From positions 1 through 33,956 of the forward strand of contig CAJUDT010000014.1 of the NCBI GenBank assembly GCA_910585415.1: DNA of 33,956 nucleotides, written 5' to 3'. This stretch comes from an uncultured Flavonifractor sp. (GTDB taxonomy: Bacteria; Bacillota; Clostridia; Oscillospirales; Oscillospiraceae). The position numbers and the translations under genes were made by a program. Numbering within the stretch: position 1 is the first letter of the stretch; every line of letters starts with the position of its first letter. This document shows positions 16,731 through 24,596 of the stretch, in pieces. The notes beneath the pieces were generated by a model. The model was not told the origin of the DNA. It saw only the letters and a list, made by a program, of their open reading frames with translations, and searched no databases.

Positions 16731-16758
16731 ATTATACTACCACCACCGGAAAAGGCAA
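16731..16758 (-). promoter_or_regulatory. Promoter of the secreted-protein gene
   Basis: On the reverse strand TTGCCT (16753-16758) and TATAAT (16731-16736) are 16 bases apart, about 65 bases upstream of the start. The rest of 16666-16970 is non-coding and carries the divergent promoter described separately. Confidence 0.65.
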
Positions 16759-16880
16759 GACGCCCAACCTCCGGCAGGCGGTATTTTTTCCCCCCAAAAC
16801 CGCCCCGATCCGCCCCCCGTCCCACGGCCCGCAGTTCTCCATAATCTGCCGCCCTCCATCCGCCCCCGCGCATTTCCCGG

Positions 16881-16910
16881 TTGCATCGGACCCGCCCGCT
16901 GTGGTATACT
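16881..16910 (+). promoter_or_regulatory. Promoter of the 77-aa membrane protein gene
   Basis: TTGCAT (16881-16886) and TATACT (16905-16910) are 18 bases apart. The -10 is preceded by TGG (an extended -10 element). Confidence 0.65.
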
Positions 16911-16970
16911 GGTTGCAGCAGATGCCCCCGCCGCGGGGCGCAAGCATCCACAAATCAGAAGGAGGACGGC

Positions 16971-17204
16971 ATGATGAAGCGACTTTTCGACTGCGCAGAT
17001 GAATTTCTCCAGAACAGCACCTGGAAGGACCTGGCCCTGGTAAAATTCTGTCTCTTTTCGATGGGCCTCCTGGTGGGCCTGCAAATCACGGAGCGCTGCA
17101 AAAAAGGGGTGCGCATTGCCGCCTCGGCGGTGTTCCTCCTGACGTACATCCCGCTGATGGTCAAGTTTTTGTCCCTCCTGCCCCACTCCCGCCAGGAGGC
17201 CTGA
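16971..17204 (+). CDS. Small two-helix membrane protein
   Basis: This 77-aa protein has a short amphipathic N-terminus (MKRLFDCADEFLQ, TWKDLALVKFCLF) and two hydrophobic segments (about 24-42 and 52-68) separated by a basic loop (ERCKKGVR). Similar short proteins recur in Clostridia, where databases often carry the misleading label permease of phosphate ABC transporter; nothing here supports transport. AAGGAGG five bases before the ATG fixes the start at 16971. It has its own promoter and terminator and no operon partner. Function unknown. Confidence 0.75.
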   Translation: MMKRLFDCADEFLQNSTWKDLALVKFCLFSMGLLVGLQITERCKKGVRIAASAVFLLTYIPLMVKFLSLLPHSRQEA

Positions 17205-17262
17205 GGACTCTCTTTTCCACCAACCCGCCACCCGCACCCAGCCCGCTACCCAATTAAACCAG

Positions 17263-17293
17263 AACGGGGCCGCTTCTCCCAAGCAGCCCCGTT
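17263..17293 (+). terminator. Terminator-like hairpin after the small membrane protein
   Basis: AACGGGGC...AAGCAGCCCCGTT forms an 8-bp stem extended by a CGCTT/AAGCA mispaired segment, 58 bases after the stop. The downstream T content is low. Confidence 0.5.
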
Positions 17294-17381
17294 CGTTGTA
17301 TCTTCCCCCGCCTCTAACCGTAGCCGAAAACAAAAACCCCAGCTTGTCGAAAAAATCCTACGGACTTTCCCGCCAAGCTGG

Positions 17382-17424
17382 CGCCGGGAACCGTTATGCC
17401 ACAACGGTTCCCGGCGTTTCTTTT
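17382..17424 (+). terminator. Strong intrinsic terminator
   Basis: A 14-bp perfect stem CGCCGGGAACCGTT / AACGGTTCCCGGCG with a seven-base loop is followed by TTTCTTTT. A weaker CCAGCTTG/CAAGCTGG pair (17339-17346, 17374-17381) sits just upstream. The 17205-17532 gap otherwise holds nothing. Confidence 0.8.
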
Positions 17425-17532
17425 CCGCAGCTTCGCATTGCGTATTTTACGCTTTCGTATGGGCATTTTCCATGCCGGTATGGGTTTTGGGGTTTCTCAA
17501 ATATTATTCCGGCCACAGCTCATCCTGTCTTG

Positions 17533-18855
17533 TCACAGCGCGGCCTCAATCTTCCGGTTCATCACATCATAAGCGCCCCAGTCCACCGTCAGTCTTGCCG
17601 ATACAGTTCCACCGCTGTCCTGGTTCAACGTCTGGACGGCGGCTTTTAACAGCTTTACGACCTCCTGACTGGAAACAACGCCCCTGTCTTTCAGCCATCT
17701 TTCATCCACACGCGTGATGGTGTGCGCTGCCGTGTTACGCACTTTTTCCTCTATTTTCCGCAGCTGGAGAAGCGGCGCTGCCCAGGCATACGCGGAACAC
17801 TTTTTCTCAAGGATCGTGGCGTAATGGCCGGATATGAGGAATGTCCCATCCAGGCTCCGCCCTGGCGGCTCCAGCAATGTCAGCATTTCCTGTCCCCGCG
17901 CATCCTTTGCCAGCCAGCTGCGGCAAAAGCGCCCCCTGCTGTCACAATAGGAGGACAGCGGATACCCCGCCTTCTCCTCTGCGGCCAGCCTGAGCAGCTC
18001 GAACAGCCCCGGCGTCAGTCCCCGCAGGAAGTCCGCCAAGTCGCCCCGCCGCTGCTTCATTTGCAGCCAGAGCAGATATTCCGCCAGCTCAATGCGCCTC
18101 TGGCTGCTGCCCAGCAGGCCCAGTTCCCCCTTGACCTCCGGCTTGATGGATCGCCAGTTAAGCTCCACCCGGGCCCTGGCCGCCTCCAGCAGGGCCACCG
18201 CCCCGGGGTTCAGCAGAGCGCGGATGGGCTCGGCCACCGCCAGGGCCGCCGCATAGTCGTAGGCACGCAGATGGGCGGAAATATTTCTCTTTTGCAGCTG
18301 AAGGTTCAGATTCTCGTACTGCCCCTCCCGGCAGCGGTCGATGTAATCCTCGTTGTCCAGATTGCACTCCCAGTATAGATCCACATCGTACTCCATGCGG
18401 GGCTCCAGCCGGGGATTCTGCGCCTTGACTGGCGTGGCGGTCTGGACCGGGAGCACCGGGAACGGCAGAAACGCCGCCAGCAGATACAGCGCGCTTTTCA
18501 TGGCCGGTGTCCCCGAAGCAATATTCAAAATCAGCCAGTGTTCCGGAAACCGGCTGTGCAGCGAGAGCAGCAGCGGCCGGAACTCTTGAAAGAAGAAGTC
18601 GTAGACCTGGACTTCCGACAGTTTTGGCCGTTCCTCCACCAGAATTTCCGGAGAAAACCCTTCCTGCGCAGCCAGACGGCGGAGGCTGTCACAGTAGCGG
18701 TCGTCTCGGCGATGGCGCTCCACCATTTCCTTGGAGAGATAGAGCATCACACAGTCCGGTTTGTATTTCCGGCAAATATGGAGCATGGAGCCGTCCCTCT
18801 CGTTTGCAATAGGGTCCGTTCCGCCGATGGGAGAAAACAGGATATATTTACACAT
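17533..18855 (-). CDS. csm6: Csm6: CARF-HEPN ribonuclease of type III-A CRISPR
   Basis: This 440-aa protein has an N-terminal CARF domain (about 1-170), which binds cyclic oligoadenylate: ILFSPIGGTDPIANERDGSM, a nucleotide-site loop WLILNIASGTPAMKSAL (about 108-124), and PVQTATP. The C-terminal HEPN domain carries the catalytic R-x4-H motif as RNTAAH (Arg373, His378). Csm6 degrades RNA non-specifically when activated by Cas10-made cyclic oligoadenylate. It is the last gene of the csm block and lies after the CRISPR array rather than next to csm5. Its start follows the most decayed repeat by about 27 bases, and a GAGAGGG site lies 12 bases upstream of the ATG. A Csx1-type identity is less likely given the csm context. 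Confidence 0.9.
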   Translation of the reverse strand: MCKYILFSPIGGTDPIANERDGSMLHICRKYKPDCVMLYLSKEMVERHRRDDRYCDSLRRLAAQEGFSPEILVEERPKLSEVQVYDFFFQEFRPLLLSLHSRFPEHWLILNIASGTPAMKSALYLLAAFLPFPVLPVQTATPVKAQNPRLEPRMEYDVDLYWECNLDNEDYIDRCREGQYENLNLQLQKRNISAHLRAYDYAAALAVAEPIRALLNPGAVALLEAARARVELNWRSIKPEVKGELGLLGSSQRRIELAEYLLWLQMKQRRGDLADFLRGLTPGLFELLRLAAEEKAGYPLSSYCDSRGRFCRSWLAKDARGQEMLTLLEPPGRSLDGTFLISGHYATILEKKCSAYAWAAPLLQLRKIEEKVRNTAAHTITRVDERWLKDRGVVSSQEVVKLLKAAVQTLNQDSGGTVSARLTVDWGAYDVMNRKIEAAL

Positions 18856-18882
18856 CCGCCAAAGCCCTCTCTGAGTAGTCTG

Positions 18883-19139
18883 AAATTCGTCCCCTTGCGG
18901 GGAAATGATTTGTTTTTCTGTAATGTCAACACCAATGGTAACGCAAACAAATTGTCGTCCCCTTACGGGGAAATATGAATCTCAATGCGAGATGGCGGAA
19001 ATTAGGAAATACCTGGTGTTGGACACCGAAACGTTTCCGTCCCCTTACGGGGAAATATGAATCTCAATCCACCGCAACGCACGACCTCTCCGAACTTCTC
19101 AGAGTTTCCGTCCCCTTACGGGGAAATATAAAGTTCAAC
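18883..19139 (-). CRISPR. Short type III-A CRISPR array, four repeats, three spacers
   Basis: Repeats of 36 bases lie at 19104-19139, 19033-19068, 18951-18986 and 18883-18918 (transcription order, reverse strand). All keep the CCCC-GTAA/GCAA-GGGG hairpin. The 19033 copy appears intact, and its 3' eight bases are ACGGAAAC, the kind of crRNA tag known from type III-A systems. The first copy has a diverged 5' half. The third has a diverged tag (ACGACAAT). The fourth is diverged on both sides. Spacers are 35 (19069-19103), 46 (18987-19032) and 32 (18919-18950) bases. There is no leader: the first repeat starts 21 bases after the csm5 stop. Transcription presumably comes from the csm operon. Confidence 0.88.
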
Positions 19140-19160
19140 CCTAAACCTATAATTATTTTA

Positions 19161-20267
19161 TCATAGGACCTCCGCGATTGCAACACTGCAAGCCCCCATC
19201 TCGTAAAGCTGCTTTTGATACTGCGTGCATTTCAGCATATGGGGAGACACCCCTTTCTGCCTGTCCAGACGGTGCTTGTGCTGATCCCGCGCGCGAAAGG
19301 GCAGGGTCGAGTCAATGATCTTGCTGACCGTCTCCACGCCGCCCCGCCCCAGCAGCGGGTAGGCAAAGGTCTTCGCGGCATAGCCGCAGCCGCCGCCCAA
19401 ATATACCGTTCCATCTCCTCTGATGTCCCCAGCCGGAAACGCTGCGCGAAAGCATTGCTCATATACTGTCCTGCATCGCTCCGCCGCACGCAGCAGCCGC
19501 TCTGCCGGATAGGGAAAATTCTCTGTCATCGTCAGGCTGAAAGAAATTTCCACCCCGGGGCGGAGGCATTCCCGTAAAATGGGCATTCTCTTTTGCTGCC
19601 CCTCAGTAGTGACGTCGATTTTCTGGCAGAGGACCAGGTCGGTCGCGGAGAGCGGCTGGCTGTCACTGATCCGCAGCCCGCTCATCATGTCGTTGACCTT
19701 GTTGGCCGGAGGCACATCCGGGCGGTTGAGCGTGTGCAGGAACCGCTGCTCCAGCCGGCCGGCCTCTCGGGCAAGCAGCCTTGGCCGGGACATACGCAGC
19801 TCTGCCTGCCGGACTGCCTGCGCTTCGGCGCTCAATTTATCCCGATTATGAAGGAGCAATGCACTCAACAGCACCGTGCGCAGCATCCCTTTCACACTGC
19901 TGCCCGGAACATAGGGACAGCCGTAGGCGTCCTTGCTAAAGGTCAGAATCTCCTTCTTCCCGCGATTCTCAAACACGGCGTCAGTGCTGTCCACCGAATA
20001 CGCAATCCAGGGCGGGAGCCGCCGTCCGGGCGTGATGACGCCCTTTTCCCGCAGCCACGCGGCAAAATCCCGCCCATCCCGGAGCAGATATTTTTCATAA
20101 GCACCGGTAAGATGCCGCCGCTCAAAGTCAGAGAACATTTTGACCATATCCGGTATGCAAACCAGCCTTTGCGCGGGTAGAAAGAGGTATTCTTTTTTCC
20201 CGATCGTTTCTCCGCTGCCCACAAAAACCGGGGCCTCTGTCCGTAAGGTCAAGGTATAATTCCGCAT
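19161..20267 (-). CDS. csm5: Csm5, type III-A effector RAMP protein
   Basis: This 368-aa RAMP (Cas7-like) protein caps the Csm backbone. The N-terminus TLTLRTEAPVFVGSGETIGKKEYLF and the central segment YGCPYVPGSSVKGMLRTVLLSALL are the RAMP features typical of Csm5. The start at 20267 has GGAG eight bases upstream and overlaps csm4 by 19 bases. An in-frame ATG at 20285 lies deeper in csm4 without a clear site. The CRISPR array begins 21 bases beyond its stop. Confidence 0.9.
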   Translation of the reverse strand: MRNYTLTLRTEAPVFVGSGETIGKKEYLFLPAQRLVCIPDMVKMFSDFERRHLTGAYEKYLLRDGRDFAAWLREKGVITPGRRLPPWIAYSVDSTDAVFENRGKKEILTFSKDAYGCPYVPGSSVKGMLRTVLLSALLLHNRDKLSAEAQAVRQAELRMSRPRLLAREAGRLEQRFLHTLNRPDVPPANKVNDMMSGLRISDSQPLSATDLVLCQKIDVTTEGQQKRMPILRECLRPGVEISFSLTMTENFPYPAERLLRAAERCRTVYEQCFRAAFPAGDIRGDGTVYLGGGCGYAAKTFAYPLLGRGGVETVSKIIDSTLPFRARDQHKHRLDRQKGVSPHMLKCTQYQKQLYEMGACSVAIAEVL

Positions 20268-21208
20268 CTTCCTATCTCCATCCACAGCGCGGCGGCATAA
20301 CGATACACTGGGTGCGCGCCGCCCCCGCCCACATCAAACAGATTGCCGCTGAACCGCCTTATAAAGCAGGAACCGGCGCGGAATGCGTAAAAATCCCGTT
20401 TCCGCCGCACTTCCGGCGCATAGTCCTGTGAGGCAACGAACCCGGAGCGTTTGAGCAGCAGATACTGCGCCCCCTCCAGTACATCCTCCAGCTCATCCGC
20501 CTCCGCCATGCAGACCGACAGTGCCATGCAAGTACCTTGGGGATCACGCATACGCCGCAGCATCTCCTCCGGCACGGGCGCCCGCTCCACATGGAACCGG
20601 CCCAGGCCCGCGCTGCGCTTTCCGCCAATGCCGCTGAAAGACAGGCCGTGCAGCAGTTTCTCAAATTGCTGCCGCACCCTATCCTCCGCGAAACCGGCGA
20701 TCAGATACAGCCCATTTCCGGGTCGGAACTGATAGACCCCCACCTGGTAGGGCAGCATATCGCCGCTGTCCAGCTTCTCCGGCGCGCGGGACGCGGCCAT
20801 AGTACGCATGGTGAAGCTGCCCAGTCCCTGGAATTGCTCTGCGGCCCTGACCGGATCCAGTTTTCCCCGCAGATAGACGCTCCACTGAGAGGCCGGGATG
20901 TATGCCAGCTTTTTGAAATTTTTTTTGACAACAGAGTCCCCCTCCTGTTCCCTGGAAACCGGACAGAGCGGCTTGGGCAGGTAGAACTCTTCGCCTATAA
21001 AGGGAAACAGGTCGCTCAACCGGAGCACATCCCCACCCACGGCGGCGGCAAGCTGCTCGACCGCTTCCCCGCCTCCACAAGCAGCAGCTTCATGGCACAG
21101 CGCTGAGAACAGAGTATCCGCAGGCAGGGTATTCATACCGTCCCAGAGACTGCCCGCCCCAAAATGCACCCCCACAGAGAAGTGGAAACGATAAATGACA
21201 AACTGCAT
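20249..21208 (-). CDS. csm4: Csm4, type III-A effector RAMP protein (Cas5-like)
   Basis: This 319-aa protein begins YRFHFSVGVHFGAGSLWDG followed by LPADTLFSALCHEA, typical of Csm4, which holds the crRNA 5' tag and contacts Cas10. A C-terminal Gly-rich stretch (GIGGKRSAGLGRFHV, about 205-220) is the RAMP G-loop. The start at 21208 lies one base beyond the csm3 stop, and the ribosome site is embedded in the csm3 end (GAGGTG). Confidence 0.9.
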   Translation of the reverse strand: MQFVIYRFHFSVGVHFGAGSLWDGMNTLPADTLFSALCHEAAACGGGEAVEQLAAAVGGDVLRLSDLFPFIGEEFYLPKPLCPVSREQEGDSVVKKNFKKLAYIPASQWSVYLRGKLDPVRAAEQFQGLGSFTMRTMAASRAPEKLDSGDMLPYQVGVYQFRPGNGLYLIAGFAEDRVRQQFEKLLHGLSFSGIGGKRSAGLGRFHVERAPVPEEMLRRMRDPQGTCMALSVCMAEADELEDVLEGAQYLLLKRSGFVASQDYAPEVRRKRDFYAFRAGSCFIRRFSGNLFDVGGGGAHPVYRYAAALWMEIGRCGIIP

Positions 21209-21209
21209 C

Positions 21210-21875
21210 TCACACCTCGTCCAGCAGCGCCTGGCACTCCGCCAAGATCGCGGGCGGCAGCTCGCCCACCGCCACACACAGCTTCAAATCAGAGAACTTC
21301 ACCTTTCCATAGCCCCGGGAGCCGTGTCCGCCCAGGTAGTCATATTCCAGCAAACGCATCCCTTCCGCCAACAGGGCAATGTCCTCCGCCGTCTCCGCTT
21401 CATTCGACCCATCATAGAGGATATTCACATCGAACCTGCATCCCCGAATCACCCGCTCGATTTGACGTGGATTGGCAACTGCCGTCAATCGGTTGATTGC
21501 GTTCTCAAACTTGACCTCTGTGGCGGTATGCAGTCCGAACTCCCGCAGCTCCTCCACACTGGCATCCGGCAAAATCATGTCCCGGAACAGCAGGCGGCTT
21601 CGCTTGGCCTGGTTCTTCTTTGCGCTGCCGAACAGCCGCAGGATACGCGGGTCGTCATCGTTCGCCTGTACCAACGGCCCCTCATTGTATCGCAGGGCGA
21701 GAAGCGTACGCAGCTTCCCCTTCAGACTGCTGCCTGGAATCATGGGCCGGTCACTGAGTGTATCGCGGATAACAGGCGAATCCACCGCCCCGATGGCGGC
21801 AAACGCCGAGGACCCGCCAATGTGCATCCCTGTCAAAATCTCCAGTGTCCCCGTGATTTCCAATTTACTATACAT
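21210..21875 (-). CDS. csm3: Csm3, type III-A backbone RAMP and target RNase
   Basis: This 221-aa Cas7-type protein forms the repeated backbone that cuts target RNA every six nucleotides. The catalytic Asp of the family is present as Asp32 (AIGAVDSPVIRD). RAMP motifs IPGSSLKGKLRTLL (about 46-59) and GSRGYGKVKF near the C-terminus are clear. GGGAGGG precedes the start. It lies 14 bases after csm2. Confidence 0.94.
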   Translation of the reverse strand: MYSKLEITGTLEILTGMHIGGSSAFAAIGAVDSPVIRDTLSDRPMIPGSSLKGKLRTLLALRYNEGPLVQANDDDPRILRLFGSAKKNQAKRSRLLFRDMILPDASVEELREFGLHTATEVKFENAINRLTAVANPRQIERVIRGCRFDVNILYDGSNEAETAEDIALLAEGMRLLEYDYLGGHGSRGYGKVKFSDLKLCVAVGELPPAILAECQALLDEV

Positions 21876-21889
21876 GACTTACCCTCCCA

Positions 21890-22279
21890 TCAGTTCTCTC
21901 TGCCGCCGTAATACTTGTGGTAAGCCGTCAGCGCCTCCATGTAGTCGCAGAACAACAATAGCTTTTGACGATCCGCCCCAACCTCCGACACATACGAAAG
22001 CAGCTCCGCGCGTTCGACAAAGTCCTTAACCTTTGGTTCCCGACCCGCTTCATACGCAATGCGCATTTTCAGGTATTGAACACGGCTCTGCATATCCGGA
22101 CTCAATTCCTTCCCCCGGCTATGCTGCGCGTCAGTCTTTAATCCCGCCGCCATAGCCAGCAGGCTGCGGAGCTTGGAGGTCGTCAGCGATATTGTCAGCT
22201 TCCCATTCTTGTCCGGCCTTGCCATACTCTTTATGACTCTTTCCGCCTCATCGACATAATTCTGCTGGTTAATTTTCAT
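21890..22279 (-). CDS. csm2: Csm2, small subunit of the type III-A effector
   Basis: This 129-aa helical protein contains the Csm2-like segments ISLTTSKLRSLLAMAAGL (about 30-47), VQYLKMRIAYEAGRE and a C-terminal FCDYMEALTAYHKYYGG. Csm2 lines the inner face of the complex over the target RNA. The start at 22279 overlaps the cas10 stop by 11 bases, and GAGGGAGG lies eight bases upstream. Longer in-frame extensions lie entirely inside cas10. Confidence 0.88.
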   Translation of the reverse strand: MKINQQNYVDEAERVIKSMARPDKNGKLTISLTTSKLRSLLAMAAGLKTDAQHSRGKELSPDMQSRVQYLKMRIAYEAGREPKVKDFVERAELLSYVSEVGADRQKLLLFCDYMEALTAYHKYYGGREN

Positions 22280-24596
22280 CCGTATCGCCTCCCTCTCGCA
22301 TCGTATACACATAAATATAGATTGCCGTGATTGCCTGCCGGCGCTGCGTATCATCCAGCATCCATTCGTACATTTTCCGGGAAAACTCCTGATACAACGT
22401 CTTTTGCTCTATAGAAGCCCTCTCATCCGGCTGCATCCTGGCAAGCAAATAGGCATACCGCGCCAGATTCATTTTTTCGCCATGTCCGCGCATCAGTTCC
22501 AGCAAGCGGTAAAGGAAGGATTTTCCATAACTATCCGTTGGCTTGAAGAAATTGAAAAAATCGCGGATCAGAACGTATTTCTCCTCCAGAACCCGCTCGA
22601 TAAAATCCGGCCAGGCATATGTATTTCCCTCATCAAACAGGGTAACCGCGTTTTTACCGGGATACGCCTTGGAGCACTCCTCCAGCCGTCCGGTCTGCCG
22701 TGCCATCGCGGCAACCGGATATTTCTCCGGATAAATGCCAATCCCCGCCGAAATGGTCAACGTCCCCTGGCTGAACATAGAGAGGTTATCATATAGGTCA
22801 ATGGCAAAGCCAATCATGTCATCCCAAGCGCCAATAACGAATACATCGTCACCGCCTGAGTAGACAATCGTCGCCGCCCGCGCTTCTTTATCACTATCCT
22901 TCAGAAAATAACTGCCCTGCGTGAGTATTCTGTTGATATGTCGCTTAAAAAACAGAGACAGACTTCTTGAAAATGCTGCCGTTCGTGACAACGTGACATA
23001 CCTTTGCCCATATTGCGTACTCTCAAATCCCCGCACAAACGCCTGTCCTAAATTATCAATATCAGCCCGCATGACCGCAAGCCGCCGGATGCCGTTTGTC
23101 TCCCCGGCCAACGCATGGAAACTGTCCCCATTCTGATAGTCCCCGACCCACAGCTTTGAAGCAATTTGCTGTCCGGTGTAGAAGTCATTTTTCGCATAGC
23201 TCCGCAGGTAGCCCGCGTCCCGCTTCATACGCGCAAGCAGCCCGGATTCTGTTTCCGCGGAAAGGAACGCTCCATCCGGTAAGGGCAGATGCGTGGTCTG
23301 CGTGTATGTCCGTGTGACGGCAAAGAACGGCTTGCTTTGAATCTCCCTTGAAAATGCCTCCAGTCCTGCGCAAATCACACATTTCCCTTCGTCCGTGAGC
23401 TGATCCGTGCGGTGGCAAAGCGTACATTCCCGCAGTCCCGCTTGCTGTGCGGCTGCCCCCAACGCGGAAATCTGAGCGGCTGAATAGCGGTGCAGCTTGT
23501 GTGTGGAGATTTTGGTGGAAACCTGCCGGAAAATCTCCCGATAGCTGCCATCAGGTTCATTTTTTAGGTCGTTCGCCGAGCAGGCGGCATACCCGCCCGC
23601 CAGATACAGCGCGATTCCGAATGTTTGCAGCAGCCACGTATTCGTGTCGGCTTCAAACCGCTCAATTTGTTCTCGCACAGATTCGGTATTCGCTAATAGC
23701 AGATAGGCGTGTCCCCCGCCGGTATAGATACAGTTCGCACGGGATAGCCCCACCCTGTGCAGAATCGTATCCACCAGATGCTCCGTCAGGAGCTCCAAAT
23801 AAAAAGACCGCGCCCGGAGCGCCTTTAACGCGCCGTCACTGGTAATCGTGTAAATAAAATCCTGGATGCCGGAAAGGTCCATGCTATATAGCAGAAATAC
23901 TTGTTGCGTATAGAATGATTTCTCGGACTTCAATAGAGCATCCCGGTAATCTGTAATATGCCGTTCCACGAGATAACGCAAGATACAGTTTCCAATCGCC
24001 GCCGTCAGTTTGCAATGGTCAAACAGCGAAATATCCGCTGTTTCTTTTAATGCGGTGGAGGATGGAACATAAGTCAGATTTGCCTCCAGCAGCTCCAAAA
24101 GGGAGTGCAGGTATTGATCGTTCAAACAGATACCCCGCAAATTTTCTCCGAGTGAATAAAGACACTGAACATAGAATTGTTTATCATAGGCAACTGGCTT
24201 GTTCGTTGGATAATTCATCTCTTCTGTCAACAGCTTGGGCGTATATTTACAGGTTCCCGCGTTCCCATTGAGGCGGTTAAAAATACTGTCCAGCGCCGCC
24301 TCTCGAGAAAACCCGTATCCAGGTGTCTCGGATTCCTGCCGGTCAGCCGCTGAGGCAATATTGTCCGCTATATATGTGATGTATGCCAGCGAGTTTTGCG
24401 GGAGCGCCGCGTTTCTCAGCTCTTTCGCATGATGAAACCGAACCTGCTGTAGGATAGCCTCGTCTGTAATGCCAGCATCCCGCAGAAACTCACAGCCGCT
24501 CTCCGGGTGACTGCGGCCATCCCCGGCACGATAAACGACTTTACCAATGTCATGAAGCAGGCCACCCATCACGATCTGGTACTGCATTTCGTCCAT
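22269..24596 (-). CDS. cas10: Cas10/Csm1, type III-A large subunit (HD nuclease and oligoadenylate cyclase)
   Basis: This 775-aa protein begins with an HD nuclease domain (GGLLHDIGKVVYR, His15-Asp16). It has a zinc ribbon with paired CxxC motifs (CTLCHR...CVICAG, about 388-408) and a Palm2 domain with an intact GGDD (residues 581-584, YSGGDDVF). Both single-stranded DNA cleavage and cyclic oligoadenylate synthesis therefore look possible. The ATG at 24596 has AAAGGA eight bases upstream; in-frame alternatives are ATG 24605 and TTG 24617. The start overlaps the cas6 3' end by 47 bases. Codon use is visibly less GC-biased than in flanking genes, which suggests a different origin. Confidence 0.94.
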   Translation of the reverse strand: MDEMQYQIVMGGLLHDIGKVVYRAGDGRSHPESGCEFLRDAGITDEAILQQVRFHHAKELRNAALPQNSLAYITYIADNIASAADRQESETPGYGFSREAALDSIFNRLNGNAGTCKYTPKLLTEEMNYPTNKPVAYDKQFYVQCLYSLGENLRGICLNDQYLHSLLELLEANLTYVPSSTALKETADISLFDHCKLTAAIGNCILRYLVERHITDYRDALLKSEKSFYTQQVFLLYSMDLSGIQDFIYTITSDGALKALRARSFYLELLTEHLVDTILHRVGLSRANCIYTGGGHAYLLLANTESVREQIERFEADTNTWLLQTFGIALYLAGGYAACSANDLKNEPDGSYREIFRQVSTKISTHKLHRYSAAQISALGAAAQQAGLRECTLCHRTDQLTDEGKCVICAGLEAFSREIQSKPFFAVTRTYTQTTHLPLPDGAFLSAETESGLLARMKRDAGYLRSYAKNDFYTGQQIASKLWVGDYQNGDSFHALAGETNGIRRLAVMRADIDNLGQAFVRGFESTQYGQRYVTLSRTAAFSRSLSLFFKRHINRILTQGSYFLKDSDKEARAATIVYSGGDDVFVIGAWDDMIGFAIDLYDNLSMFSQGTLTISAGIGIYPEKYPVAAMARQTGRLEECSKAYPGKNAVTLFDEGNTYAWPDFIERVLEEKYVLIRDFFNFFKPTDSYGKSFLYRLLELMRGHGEKMNLARYAYLLARMQPDERASIEQKTLYQEFSRKMYEWMLDDTQRRQAITAIYIYVYTMREGGDTDEN

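Noticed and set aside
19140..19160. CRISPR leader or array promoter between csm5 and the first repeat
   Set aside because: The 21 bases are AT-rich but too short for a leader and have no spaced -35/-10 pair.
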